From the NCBI GenBank assembly GCA_963773035.1, contig CAVYZX010000008.1, positions 1-64,000 of the forward strand: a stretch of 64,000 nt of DNA. The letters are read 5' to 3'. Shown here piece after piece: positions 9,247 to 17,690 of the stretch (position 1 is the stretch's first letter; the number at the start of each line of letters is the position of its first letter). Made by a program: the position numbers and the translations under genes. The stretch comes from CAVRXZ01 sp963773035 (GTDB taxonomy: Bacteria > Acidobacteriota > Vicinamibacteria > Vicinamibacterales > CAVVIG01). The notes under the pieces are model-generated. The model searched no databases, was not told the origin of the DNA, and saw only the letters and a program-made list of their open reading frames with translations.

Positions 9247-9718
9247 GGGATCACCACTCGACGAAGCCATCGCGGAAGCCGAACGCGGCCGCAGTGAGGG
9301 AGGCATTCCTATCGGTGCGGTGCTGGTTCACGAGGGCGCGATCATCGGACGTGGCCACAACCGCCGTGTGCAGCAGGGGAGCGCCGTGCTTCACGGTGAA
9401 ATGGATGCGCTCGAACGCGCGGGCAGGCAGCCGGCGTCCATCTACCGCGCGAGCGTGATGTACACGACACTGTCGCCATGTGCGATGTGCACGGGCGCCA
9501 TTCTTCTGTACGGCATTCCGCACGTTGTCATCGGAGAGAACCAGACGTTTCTCGGTGAAGAGGAGATGCTGCGGTCGCGCGGCGTGCGGGTGGAAGTGGT
9601 CCAGGACGAACGCTGCATCCGGATGATGCGGCGATTCATCGCCGATCATCCGGAGCTCTGGAACGAAGATATTGGCCGGGTTACTGCTGGAGCGGAAGCA
9701 TCTCGGCGTGGAACGTGA
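9245..9718 (+). CDS. Cytosine deaminase of the fungal (Fcy1) type
   Basis: A zinc-dependent deaminase. The zinc site is HGE (in VLHGEMDALE) plus PCAMC (in TTLSPCAMCTGAILLYGIP). The region around and after PCxxC, including VIGEN, an RSRG-like turn, the DERC motif and the C-terminal EDIG, matches from memory the small yeast cytosine deaminase rather than bacterial CodA (amidohydrolase) or tRNA-specific TadA. Predicted reaction: cytosine to uracil and ammonia in pyrimidine salvage. The length of 157 aa fits that family. ATG 9245 overlaps the divergent amidase start; the 3' end overlaps the convergent PEGA gene by 38 bp. Another nucleobase as substrate is possible. Confidence 0.82.
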   Translation: MGSPLDEAIAEAERGRSEGGIPIGAVLVHEGAIIGRGHNRRVQQGSAVLHGEMDALERAGRQPASIYRASVMYTTLSPCAMCTGAILLYGIPHVVIGENQTFLGEEEMLRSRGVRVEVVQDERCIRMMRRFIADHPELWNEDIGRVTAGAEASRRGT

Positions 9719-10289
9719 TCGTCTCCCCTGGGACGACATTGACATCGAACGCCACCGGTTCGAAGCGTGGCTCGCGAATTTCGATTTTGTGTGGGCCGGC
9801 TTCCAGGTTCATGTGCTGGAACGGATTGTCGAAGTCATCGACAACGCCCATGTAGTAGCCGTCGGCGAAGACCTGACCGTCCTGCGGAGCATCCTCGATT
9901 CGCACACCGCCATAGGCTCTGCCGGGGATTGGCGAAATGTATCCCGCCGGAGGCGCCGGGTACGCGTACGGACTGTAGGCTGGATAACCGTAGTACGGAC
10001 TGCCGTAGGCAAAGTTAAAGCTGAACCCCGGGCGATAGGCGTAGTAGTACGGCCGGTAAGGCGCAACTCTCACGACTGTCGGTCGAATGTAGTGTGGTGC
10101 AACGTAGTGTGGTGCATAGACGCGAGGAACCGCGCGTCCGACGACGACCTGCTGTCCGCGAGCCACGGGTTGATGACCTCGGTTGTTGCGGCCGTGATCT
10201 CGCCGATCGTGATCGGCAAACGATGGGGTCGCGACGAACATGAGACCAGCAACTGCCAGAGTAGCGGTGCGCAAGTAGGTGGTTGACAT
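9681..10289 (-). CDS. Secreted PEGA-domain protein
   Basis: A 202-residue exported protein. A signal peptide (TATLAVAGLMFVATPSFA, cleavage after SFA) is followed by a His/Arg-rich stretch, a tyrosine- and proline-rich low-complexity region (residues about 60-115, many Y and P), and a C-terminal PEGA-like domain (VRIEDAPQDGQVFADGYYMGVVDDFDN, AGPHKIEIREPRFEP). PEGA domains are beta-sandwich envelope modules of unknown biochemical role. No operon partner is visible; it is convergent with and overlaps the deaminase gene. Confidence 0.85.
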   Translation of the reverse strand: MSTTYLRTATLAVAGLMFVATPSFADHDRRDHGRNNRGHQPVARGQQVVVGRAVPRVYAPHYVAPHYIRPTVVRVAPYRPYYYAYRPGFSFNFAYGSPYYGYPAYSPYAYPAPPAGYISPIPGRAYGGVRIEDAPQDGQVFADGYYMGVVDDFDNPFQHMNLEAGPHKIEIREPRFEPVAFDVNVVPGETITFHAEMLPLQQ

Positions 10290-10434
10290 CTCCGTATCTC
10301 CTAGCCCTCACAAGGCAAAGGAGTTGCCATAATCGGCGAGCCTTTTTCCTAAGGTTTTGGTGGATCTGCGCCGAGCCCAGCCGGAACCATCCTCTAGAGC
10401 GGACAGTCGCCGGCTGGCGGCTCAGATCAATCGG

Positions 10435-10504
10435 GTGTGGCTTCCGGCTTCAGCCGGAAGATGGATGCCGGTGGCTCTCTTCCGCCTAAAGGCGGAAGCC
10501 ACAC
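10435..10504. repeat. REP-like nested palindrome
   Basis: Outer inverted ends GTGTGG (10435-10440) and CCACAC (10499-10504) enclose two perfect hairpins: CTTCCGGCT-TC-AGCCGGAAG (10441-10460) and CTTCCGCCT-AA-AGGCGGAAG (10479-10498). The two hairpins resemble each other, as in REP/BIME pairs. It sits in the 239-bp gap between the PEGA gene and the leftward cytochrome gene, on the 3' side of the latter. Confidence 0.8.
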
Positions 10505-10528
10505 GACAAACTCTCACTGGCTCTCACA

Positions 10529-10963
10529 TCACTTGGCGGCGTCGGCCTCGAGAGTGATCTGCTGCAGGGAGGCGGGTTCGCTCGACAGTTCCTTGTCGCC
10601 CGCGGGGAATTTGTTGGCGCTCAGCATGAACGCGACGATGTCTGCGTACTGTGCCGGCATCAGCCCGCCCGGATTGTCGAACGGCATCGTCATCTTGACT
10701 TGATCGAAGAGCGCGCCAACGGTCCTGCCTTTCCACGCGCTCAGGAATTCGTTCCCGGCAAGCGGTGGAGAGGTGCCGCCGCTCAGGTCATCCAGGTGGC
10801 ACTTCGAGCACGCGTCGGCGTAGACCGCCTGACCGCGCTTCGCCTGATCGGCGGTGTACACACCACTCGAAATAGAAACCGCCTGCTGTGCTTTCAAAGC
10901 AGAGCCGCAGACGGCGCCAGCCAGGATGACGAGGGACAAGCCGATGAAGAAGCGACTGTTCAT
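10529..10963 (-). CDS. Periplasmic c-type cytochrome (single haem)
   Basis: A signal peptide (LSLVILAGAVCGSALKAQ) precedes a mono-haem domain with CSKCH at residues 52-56 and a candidate distal methionine in VKMTMPFDNPG. The preceding GVYTADQAKRG and the closing FPAGDKEL are shared with the two cytochromes at 37015 and 37539, so the three are paralogues. The length of 144 aa suits a small soluble electron carrier. It is the last gene of a leftward run of redox and metal-handling genes; the gap to the upstream gene is 36 bp. Confidence 0.88.
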   Translation of the reverse strand: MNSRFFIGLSLVILAGAVCGSALKAQQAVSISSGVYTADQAKRGQAVYADACSKCHLDDLSGGTSPPLAGNEFLSAWKGRTVGALFDQVKMTMPFDNPGGLMPAQYADIVAFMLSANKFPAGDKELSSEPASLQQITLEADAAK

Positions 10964-10999
10964 GGCGATCTTTTTACCACGGAATGGCCCGCAATCGAT

Positions 11000-11872
11000 C
11001 TACTCGAGTTTCGTGACGGGCACGTCGAAGTGAACAGTATTCACCACGCCATTTCTCTGGAACTGAACCCACATCCGGTAAGTGCGCGGCCGCGGAAAAA
11101 CCACGCGGAACTCTACCTGCGGACCGCCGTCCGCGATGAATGGATGCTGGTGCATCATGTCGATCAGGTCGTCGCTCGCCGCGAGCATGTGCGCCCACGC
11201 GCCGAGGTATTTCTCGAATCCGTCGCCCGGATCGATCGTGAAGCGGACCTGAGTCCTCGTTCCGGCCGTTGGCTGCGCCGGAATGGTTTCGAGCGAGACG
11301 TGCAGGTTCTCTGCCGTTTTTGCGCGGTAGTCGCGCCCAATCTTCACGGCGGCTGGAGCCGCGCCCGGCACGAAGACCGTCTTGGTGATCAGTTGGGGAG
11401 TGGCACCATCGGGAAAAAAGTCGCCCAGCACCCTGAACATTCCCGGCTTGGGAAACACGACCTTGTATTCAAACGCGCCGTCGCCCGTCTGGTTGGGGTG
11501 GCCGTGTTCGAAGAATTCGAGATCCTGGCTGACCACGAAGGCGTGAAAGAGCCTTTCGTGGATGACGATGAAGTTCTTCACCGGCCGATCTTTCCACGGA
11601 TCGTGAACGGCGAAGGTCATCGTTGCAGGCTGTCCAGCTTTCGGGGGCTGCGGGGCGATCGACAAGTCCAGGTGAAAGGCGACCGGGTCCGGTATTCCCG
11701 CCGCCAGCTTCATCCCGCACCGCGCGCACACGCCGGGGCTGTGCGAGCGGACGTCGGGATCCATGGGGCAGACGTAGACCGGATCCTTCGACGGATCGGG
11801 GGTCCCGCGTTGTTGCGCGGTTGCGGCCACGCCGAGCGAAACCAGAAGCAGAATGACGCCGACGGCTCGCAT
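11000..11872 (-). CDS. Secreted heavy-metal-binding-domain protein
   Basis: After a signal peptide (residues 1-20) comes a heavy-metal-binding domain with Cys-Pro-Met at 35-37 and C49/C52 (GVCARCGMKL), the module found at the N-terminus of copper pumps and CusB adaptors. The remaining 230 residues form two immunoglobulin-like halves rich in aromatic residues and histidines (FHAFVVSQDLEFFEHGHP, WAHMLAASDDLIDMMHQHPF), which could add metal ligands. No enzymatic signature is seen. It starts 8 bp after the upstream cytochrome-like gene and is in the same leftward unit as the RND pump, so metal binding or delivery in the periplasm is the best guess. Confidence 0.8.
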   Translation of the reverse strand: MRAVGVILLLVSLGVAATAQQRGTPDPSKDPVYVCPMDPDVRSHSPGVCARCGMKLAAGIPDPVAFHLDLSIAPQPPKAGQPATMTFAVHDPWKDRPVKNFIVIHERLFHAFVVSQDLEFFEHGHPNQTGDGAFEYKVVFPKPGMFRVLGDFFPDGATPQLITKTVFVPGAAPAAVKIGRDYRAKTAENLHVSLETIPAQPTAGTRTQVRFTIDPGDGFEKYLGAWAHMLAASDDLIDMMHQHPFIADGGPQVEFRVVFPRPRTYRMWVQFQRNGVVNTVHFDVPVTKLE

Positions 11873-11880
11873 ATATCAAC

Positions 11881-12573
11881 CTACTTGGAGATCTTCGTCG
11901 TCTTCGCCGGAATCAACACCAGACGCGCATCCTGCGAGACGCCTCGAATGATGGTGCCCGAAGGAAGGGCGAGAGGTTCCCTGAAAAAGAAAGGATGGCG
12001 TTGGGCGTTGTTGTAGTCGTGAAGCCATAACAGCGGTTCCACACTGCCGTCCGGCAGCGTGGCGACGACCTGCATCGACTCGTCGGGCGGCACCCGTTCC
12101 GGCCACACGCCGTCGAGTACCAAGTCCCGATTCAGCGGCATATCGTTCGTGACCACCAACCCCCCCTTCGGGCTCTTGAAGACCGGCGGCTTGTCGAACT
12201 TCGGCACCTTGGGCAGGGCGTTCGGATTGTTGCCCTTCGGGGCGTCGTCTTCGATCCAGTCGGTGATCAGCTCCAATTGCTCTTGTGTGAGTGATTGGTC
12301 GTTTCGAAAGTCTCCGAAACCCTTCACCGCGCCCCACGGCGGCATTCGCCGGGACAGAACGACTTCCTTGATCTCAACCAGGCGCGGTTGGACGTCCTGA
12401 TATGTCATCAGCGAAAAAGCGCCGCCGTCGGGCCGATGGCAGGAGGCGCACTTGTCGTACACCAGCCTGGAGATCTCGCGGTTCCATGTGATGGGTGTCG
12501 TGCCTCGCTCGTGTGCGGGAAGATACGCGGCGAGCCGCGACAGGAGGCATACGGTGACTAGCAGACGCTTCAT
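11881..12573 (-). CDS. Secreted cytochrome-c-like protein
   Basis: ATG 12573 (MKRLLVTV) gives a signal peptide; an earlier in-frame ATG would add 17 residues inside cusA. CASCH at residues 42-46 is the haem site, followed by RMPPWGAVKGFGDF, where the methionine may be the distal ligand, as in monohaem cytochromes preceding copper-type monooxygenase-like domains. The C-terminal half (LPKVPKFDKPPVFKSP, RVPPDESMQVVATLP) is a beta-rich domain without known motifs. The start overlaps the cusA stop by 4 bp (ATGA), indicating tight coupling to the pump. Predicted role: periplasmic electron transfer linked to metal handling. Confidence 0.82.
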   Translation of the reverse strand: MKRLLVTVCLLSRLAAYLPAHERGTTPITWNREISRLVYDKCASCHRPDGGAFSLMTYQDVQPRLVEIKEVVLSRRMPPWGAVKGFGDFRNDQSLTQEQLELITDWIEDDAPKGNNPNALPKVPKFDKPPVFKSPKGGLVVTNDMPLNRDLVLDGVWPERVPPDESMQVVATLPDGSVEPLLWLHDYNNAQRHPFFFREPLALPSGTIIRGVSQDARLVLIPAKTTKISK

Positions 12574-15500
12574 ACTCCCGGCTGAACCTGAGCCGTGGCA
12601 GTCCTCGCAAAGCGCCTCTGCCACGCGCGGCGAATGTCCTCGCCGATCACGAAAAGACAGGGCGTCATGAACAAGACATGAATGGTGGAGCTGATCATGC
12701 CGCCGATGCTCGGCACCGCGATGGGCTTCATGATTTCCATCCCGGGACCCGACGAAAACGGAATCGGCAGCAGCGACAGAATGATGGCGGCCACGGTCAT
12801 CAGCTTCGGCCGCAGGCGCAGCGTCGATCCTGCGACCACCGCATCGGTGTAAGACTGCTCGGGCGTCTTGTGCGCGAGCGCTTCCCTAATAAAGATGACC
12901 ATGATGATGCCGGTTTGGACCGCGACGGCAAACAGCGAGATGTAGCCTACGATGACGGCCGTAGTCATCGGATACCCCATCAACCACTGCAGGAACACGC
13001 CGCCGATCATCGCAAACGGCACCGACAGCATGATGAGACAACTCTCGGTCGTCGAATGAAACGCGATCATCAGCAGGCCGAAGATGATGACGAGCGTTAG
13101 CGGCACGACGAATCTGAGCCGTGCCCGCGCGGCCGCTGCGTACTCATAGAGTCCAGTCCACTCGAGGGAGTAGCCAGTCGGCAGCGTCAGGTTCGACGCG
13201 AGGAATTGCTGCGCCTTCTCGACGTAGTCGGTCGCTGTGACGCCCTGTAGGTCGACGTAGATATAACCCGCAAGATCGCCGTTGTCGTTGCGTATCATCT
13301 CGGGCATCTTCCGAACCGAGACGTCCGCAATCGCGTTCAGAGGAACCGACTGGCCATCGGCCGTCACGACCGGCGTTGTCCTGACCTTCTCCAGCGTGTC
13401 GGTGTACTCGGGGGAATACTGCATGCTCAGCGGGACGACGATGTTGTCGCCTTGCTTGACGCCGACGATGTTGTCGCCGCCTATGGCGTAACGAACCGTC
13501 AGCATCGCTTCGTCGACGGTGACGCCCCGCTCTGCCATCCGCTCGAGGTCGTGTTGGACGTCGACGTAATAACCCTCGGAGATTCGCTCCGCGAGCACCG
13601 ACTTGGTGCCCGGGAAGTCGCGTAGGAGGGTTTCCACCTGGCGTGAAATGTCCTCGATGACGCCTACCTCCGCACCTTTGACCTTGATGCCAACGGGCGT
13701 TTGCATGCCGGTGCTCTGCATCATGACGCGCGCGCGGATCGGCTGAACCCATGTGTTGACGTAGCCGGTGATGCGCATCGCCTGATCCATTTCGGCGATG
13801 AGCTTGTTCTTCGTCATGCCCTTGCGCCACTTCGACTTGGGTTGCAGCAGGACCGTCGTTTCGACCATCGTGACCGGCGCCGAGTCGGTGGACGTGTCCG
13901 CTCGTCCAAGTTTCCCGAAGACGCGGGCGACCTCAGGGAATTGCTTGAGCTTCTTGTCCATCTGCTGCAAAACCCATCCGGCCTCTCGCGTGGGAAGACC
14001 GGGCAGGGTCGTCGGCATGTAAAGAATTGAGCCCTCGTCGACGTCCGGCATGAAGTCCCGCTGAAAGCGGTTCAGCAACACTCCCGCAGGGATTAGCAAC
14101 AACAGGCCGGCGATCGTGAACGCGTAGCGATAGCGGATCGCGGTCCTCAGCATGGACCGATACCACGTGACCGCTGCGCTCTCTTGAAAGTCCCGCCGAG
14201 GAATCGCGGTATCGTGCTTGAAGATCCAGACCACGATAATTGGAAGGAGGAAGAGCGTTAACAGCGTCGAGAACGCCATCGCAAAGGTCTTGCTGTAGGC
14301 GAGCGGATCGAACAAGCGCGCTTCACGCTCCTCCAGGAAGAACACCGGCAGGAACGACGCGAGGATGATCAAGAGCGAAAAGAGCAGCGGCCTGGCGACG
14401 GACGCGATCGACCTGATCACGATTTCGCGCTTTTCGGCTGGGCTGGCATTGCGCCGCCTCGAAAGCTCAGCCGTACAGTTTTCGACGATGACGATCGTCG
14501 CGTCGGCAATCTCGCCAATGGCTATGCACAGCCCGGCGAGCGAAAACAGATTGATGGTCTGGCCGAAGAGAGCAAGCGGCAGAACGGTGAAAAGGGTGCT
14601 GAAGAGCAGAATTGCGATTGGACCGACCGACGTCCGCAGGTTCCTCAGAAACAGGAACGTGACGACGATCAGCACGCCGAGCTCGATGGCCAGGGTTTCG
14701 AGGAACTGCCGGAGTGTGGCCCAAATCCATGCCGCTCGATCGTAGGTGGTCACGACCTCGATCCCCTGCGGCAGCCCTGCTGCAATCTGCCGGAGTTTCT
14801 GCTCGAGCGTGCGCGTGACGGCCAAAACGTTCTGGCCCTGCTCCATGATCACGACGCCGCCGACCACCTCTCCAGCGCCGTCGAGATCGGCAGTGCTGCG
14901 TCGGAGGTCGTAGCCCACTTGCATGTAGCCCACATCCTTCAGGTGTACCGGCTTACCGTCGCTGCCGCGGCCGATCACCATGAACTCGAGCTTGTTGAGA
15001 TCTTCGTTGTTGATGACGCCGCGGAGCTGATACTCGCGGTTCGTTACCTCGATCGTCCGACCGCCGGCTTCCTGAAAGACCGATTGCACGCCGTTGACCA
15101 GCTGCCGTAGCGAGATGCCGGCCTTCGCCAGCAGGGGAGGGAAGAGCTTGATCTGGTACTGCTTCTCGAGGCCGCCGATCGAAGCGACCTCGGCGACGCC
15201 CGGCACCGACTGAAGCGTCTGCTTGATCTGGCCTTCGTTGAGAATCCGCAGTTCACGGAGGTCGTGCAGTCCTTCCTTGTCGACGAGCGCGTATTGGAAA
15301 ATCCAGCCCATGCTGCTGGCGTTGGGACCGAGCGTGACGATGGCGTCGGACGGGAGCTGCGGGCGGATGGCGTTGATCCGATCCAGCACCATCTGTTGAA
15401 CTTTTTCACGGCGCGCCGACTTGTCGAGAATCGCGTAGATGAACGAGTACCCCATGTGCGAGGTACCGCGGATCGCCTGGATATCCGGCGATCCGACCAG

Positions 15501-15713
15501 CGCCCTGATCAAAGGCTCGGTGACTTCCGCCTCGAGCAGCTGCGGACTCCGCGGCCACTTCACGTAGACGACAATCTGGGGATCGGAGATGTCGGGAATG
15601 GCGTCTAGTGCGGTCGTGCGGGCGGCGTAAGCGCTGACGATGACGCCAGCGGCCACCAGGAGCCAGACGGCAACCCGGAAGCGGATGATGCTTCTAATTA
15701 TGCTGGTGATCAT
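12570..15713 (-). CDS. cusA: CusA-like heavy-metal efflux RND transporter
   Basis: An inner-membrane proton-driven pump of 1047 residues, full length for HME-RND. The N-terminal helix is followed by the porter domain (DIQAIRGTSHMGYSFIY), TM4 carries the proton-relay aspartate in GEIADATIVIVEN (about residue 401), and the second porter half has the CusA-like segment WVQPIRARVMMQSTGMQTP, which is rich in methionines expected for Cu(I)/Ag(I) relay. The substrate is inferred as a monovalent metal ion. A short CusB-like gene overlaps its start by 20 bp; no CusC-type outer-membrane factor is seen, though a porin lies further upstream. The intact reading frame over 3.1 kb shows this part of the sequence is reliable. 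Confidence 0.93.
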   Translation of the reverse strand: MITSIIRSIIRFRVAVWLLVAAGVIVSAYAARTTALDAIPDISDPQIVVYVKWPRSPQLLEAEVTEPLIRALVGSPDIQAIRGTSHMGYSFIYAILDKSARREKVQQMVLDRINAIRPQLPSDAIVTLGPNASSMGWIFQYALVDKEGLHDLRELRILNEGQIKQTLQSVPGVAEVASIGGLEKQYQIKLFPPLLAKAGISLRQLVNGVQSVFQEAGGRTIEVTNREYQLRGVINNEDLNKLEFMVIGRGSDGKPVHLKDVGYMQVGYDLRRSTADLDGAGEVVGGVVIMEQGQNVLAVTRTLEQKLRQIAAGLPQGIEVVTTYDRAAWIWATLRQFLETLAIELGVLIVVTFLFLRNLRTSVGPIAILLFSTLFTVLPLALFGQTINLFSLAGLCIAIGEIADATIVIVENCTAELSRRRNASPAEKREIVIRSIASVARPLLFSLLIILASFLPVFFLEEREARLFDPLAYSKTFAMAFSTLLTLFLLPIIVVWIFKHDTAIPRRDFQESAAVTWYRSMLRTAIRYRYAFTIAGLLLLIPAGVLLNRFQRDFMPDVDEGSILYMPTTLPGLPTREAGWVLQQMDKKLKQFPEVARVFGKLGRADTSTDSAPVTMVETTVLLQPKSKWRKGMTKNKLIAEMDQAMRITGYVNTWVQPIRARVMMQSTGMQTPVGIKVKGAEVGVIEDISRQVETLLRDFPGTKSVLAERISEGYYVDVQHDLERMAERGVTVDEAMLTVRYAIGGDNIVGVKQGDNIVVPLSMQYSPEYTDTLEKVRTTPVVTADGQSVPLNAIADVSVRKMPEMIRNDNGDLAGYIYVDLQGVTATDYVEKAQQFLASNLTLPTGYSLEWTGLYEYAAAARARLRFVVPLTLVIIFGLLMIAFHSTTESCLIMLSVPFAMIGGVFLQWLMGYPMTTAVIVGYISLFAVAVQTGIIMVIFIREALAHKTPEQSYTDAVVAGSTLRLRPKLMTVAAIILSLLPIPFSSGPGMEIMKPIAVPSIGGMISSTIHVLFMTPCLFVIGEDIRRAWQRRFARTATAQVQPGV

Positions 15714-16386
15714 GGCTCATCGGGGCTTGCGTCGTCGTCTTCAGCTTGTATTCAGCATCGATGAAGAAACTGCCGAACGTGACGACTTGGGTGCCCTCGG
15801 ATAGTCCATGAAGGATCTGGGTGTACAGCTCGCCCTGTAGGCCAGCGTGGATCTCTTGGGGCACGTAGTGCCCGGGATGCATCTGCGTGTAGACGACACG
15901 TTTGTCGCCCTCTTCGATGATGGCTTCGTTCGGCACCGAAAGGAATTCCCCCCGTTCGACGATGATTTCGGTCACATAAGTCGCGCTGTTCTCGCGTCCG
16001 AAGTTCGTGAGCGTGGCTTCGACGATGGCGCGGTCGCCCTGACGGGCGACGCGCGTCACCCTTGCCTGATACATGGAGGACTTCGACTCGAGTGGAAAGC
16101 TCCGCACGCGCTGGCCGACCTCGACGAGCGAGGCTTCCGGCGGCAGGACTGTTGCCGTCAGAACCTTCCTCGCCTTGTCGATGCTGCTGGCCGTACGCAC
16201 GACCTGCTGAATCGGCCGTGTGACCGCCTGGCTGAGGGTCAGGGTGAGATCGGCGGCTTGAGAATCGCTGACTGCAGCTCCGTCGCGCGGCGGGCGCGTG
16301 TGTTCACGCTGGGCACCCACCGACGCGACTGTTAGCGCCATGGTCAGCACGGTCAGTAAAGCTTGTTTCGCGACCCTCGAATGCAA
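15694..16386 (-). CDS. Truncated CusB-like periplasmic adaptor
   Basis: Only the C-terminal half of a membrane-fusion protein is recognisable: the beta-barrel (LVEVGQRVRSFPLESK, VIVERGEFLSVPNEAII) and membrane-proximal domains (KRVVYTQMHPGHYVPQEIHAG, GTQVVTFGSFFIDAEYKL), ending in a His-rich tail MSHDHQHN. The usual lipoyl and hairpin domains are absent; the N-terminal 70 residues have a signal-like helix (ALLTVLTMALTVASVGA). I chose TTG 16386 because farther upstream the frame runs through a non-coding heptad repeat; ATG 16341 is an alternative. It overlaps cusA. Such a short adaptor could not bridge to an outer-membrane channel by the usual hairpin. Confidence 0.72.
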   Translation of the reverse strand: MHSRVAKQALLTVLTMALTVASVGAQREHTRPPRDGAAVSDSQAADLTLTLSQAVTRPIQQVVRTASSIDKARKVLTATVLPPEASLVEVGQRVRSFPLESKSSMYQARVTRVARQGDRAIVEATLTNFGRENSATYVTEIIVERGEFLSVPNEAIIEEGDKRVVYTQMHPGHYVPQEIHAGLQGELYTQILHGLSEGTQVVTFGSFFIDAEYKLKTTTQAPMSHDHQHN

Positions 16387-16443
16387 AATGCAAAATGCAA
16401 AATGCATGTGTCTGAGCATTCTGCATTGAGCATTCTGCATTGA
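16380..16443. repeat. AATGCAA / GCATTCT heptad arms, inverted
   Basis: On the plus strand three AATGCAA units (16380-16404) are followed after a short spacer by GCATTCT and GCATTGA units repeated twice (16416-16443). The two arms are complementary (AATGC against GCATT), so the transcript could fold. It lies between the YVTN gene stop (16473) and the adaptor start. Confidence 0.8.
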
Positions 16444-16472
16444 CGCCGCCGCGTTTTTCATCAGAGCCTTGA

Positions 16473-17669
16473 TCAGTGGCAATAGTTGTCCTTACTGTCC
16501 ATGATATGCGTTCCCCACGGGAACAGGCCCACGTTCGTCACTCGCTCGATCGCCTCGGTCTTGGCGTTGATGATCACGACGGAGTGGGTGGTCGACTCGG
16601 CTAGATAGAGATTCTCGTCGGCCGCGTCCGTCGTCGCCGTTTCGAGCTGGACGTTGACGCCGATTCTGATCCGGCCCGCCGGCCTCAGCGTTTGCATGTT
16701 GTACACGTAGACGAAACCGCTGGTCGAGCTGATGACGAAAGCCTTGCCACCGGCGAAATTGACGCCAGTCATGTTGGGCCCGGCTTCGAGAGTCGCCGCA
16801 ACCTTGTTCGCCTTGAGGTCGATGATCGAGATTGTTTCATCGCCGTTGTTGGGCGTGATGGCGTACTTGCCGTCGTGTCCCATGTAGATCCGCCAGGGAT
16901 CGGGGCCGACTCTGATCACCTTGACGACCTTGTCCTCGCGCGGGTCGATCACGCCAACCACTCCCAAATCGCCATCAGCTGCGTACAAGTAGCGACCGTC
17001 CGGACTCGGCATCGCGATGTTGATCCCCTTGATTTCGCCCAGATACTTCTGTGGGTCGAGTTTGGCGACGCCAGGAACTTCGGCCACCTGGATCTTCTTG
17101 ATCAACTCGTGCCGTCTGACATCCACCACACCGACCCAGTGCGCCCCGTAGTTCCCGACATATGCCTTGGATCCGTCGGGTAGGAACGTCACATTGAGCG
17201 GCTCGGCAAATCCTGGGATCGTTTTGATTTTCGTGAGCGACACCATGTCGATCACCGAGATCGAGTCGCCCTCGGGATTGCCCTGGTAATAGAAACGGCT
17301 GTCCGGCGAAAATGCGAGATGCTCCGGAGCGATGTCGGTCGGGATGACCTTGACGAGTTCCAGCGTCCTGGCGTCGATGACGTACGCCTTGTTCGCTCGC
17401 GTTCCGCCGGTGACGACGTAGCGGCCGTCGGGAGACATCATCACCATATGCGGGTTGACGTTGTTGCCCAGAAACGTCCGGCCGACGATCTTCTTGGACT
17501 TGATATCCATGAACGCGATGTCGTTCGAGTCGCGATTGACGATCATCACGACGGACGTCGGGTCGGCAACCTTAACGGTCTGTGCGAGCAGCCTTGCACC
17601 CGCGACGACCCCGGCGATTACGACGCATAATCCGCAGCTGACTGCTATTCGTCTTGCCATGAGAGACAT
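16473..17669 (-). CDS. Secreted YVTN beta-propeller protein
   Basis: A signal peptide (IAVSCGLCVVIAGVVAGARLLAQ) precedes about seven repeats of the type VVMIVNRDSNDIAFMDIKSKK, SPDGRYVVTGG, AYVIDARTLELVKVI, SPDGRYLYAADGDLGVVGVID, the pattern of YVTN/cytochrome-D1-like propellers. No haem ligands or catalytic residues are evident. Such proteins often act as scaffolds or redox partners on the periplasmic side. ATG 17669 has AGGAGG 7 nt upstream. It lies in the leftward metal/redox unit, between the porin and the CusB-like gene. Confidence 0.85.
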   Translation of the reverse strand: MSLMARRIAVSCGLCVVIAGVVAGARLLAQTVKVADPTSVVMIVNRDSNDIAFMDIKSKKIVGRTFLGNNVNPHMVMMSPDGRYVVTGGTRANKAYVIDARTLELVKVIPTDIAPEHLAFSPDSRFYYQGNPEGDSISVIDMVSLTKIKTIPGFAEPLNVTFLPDGSKAYVGNYGAHWVGVVDVRRHELIKKIQVAEVPGVAKLDPQKYLGEIKGINIAMPSPDGRYLYAADGDLGVVGVIDPREDKVVKVIRVGPDPWRIYMGHDGKYAITPNNGDETISIIDLKANKVAATLEAGPNMTGVNFAGGKAFVISSTSGFVYVYNMQTLRPAGRIRIGVNVQLETATTDAADENLYLAESTTHSVVIINAKTEAIERVTNVGLFPWGTHIMDSKDNYCH

Positions 17670-17690
17670 TGTGGTTCCTCCTGACGACCC

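Noticed and set aside
10700..12016. Long plus-strand open frame of 438 codons
   Set aside because: It is antisense to the cytochrome, HMBD and cytochrome-like genes, has no recognisable domain and reflects codon bias of GC-rich genes.
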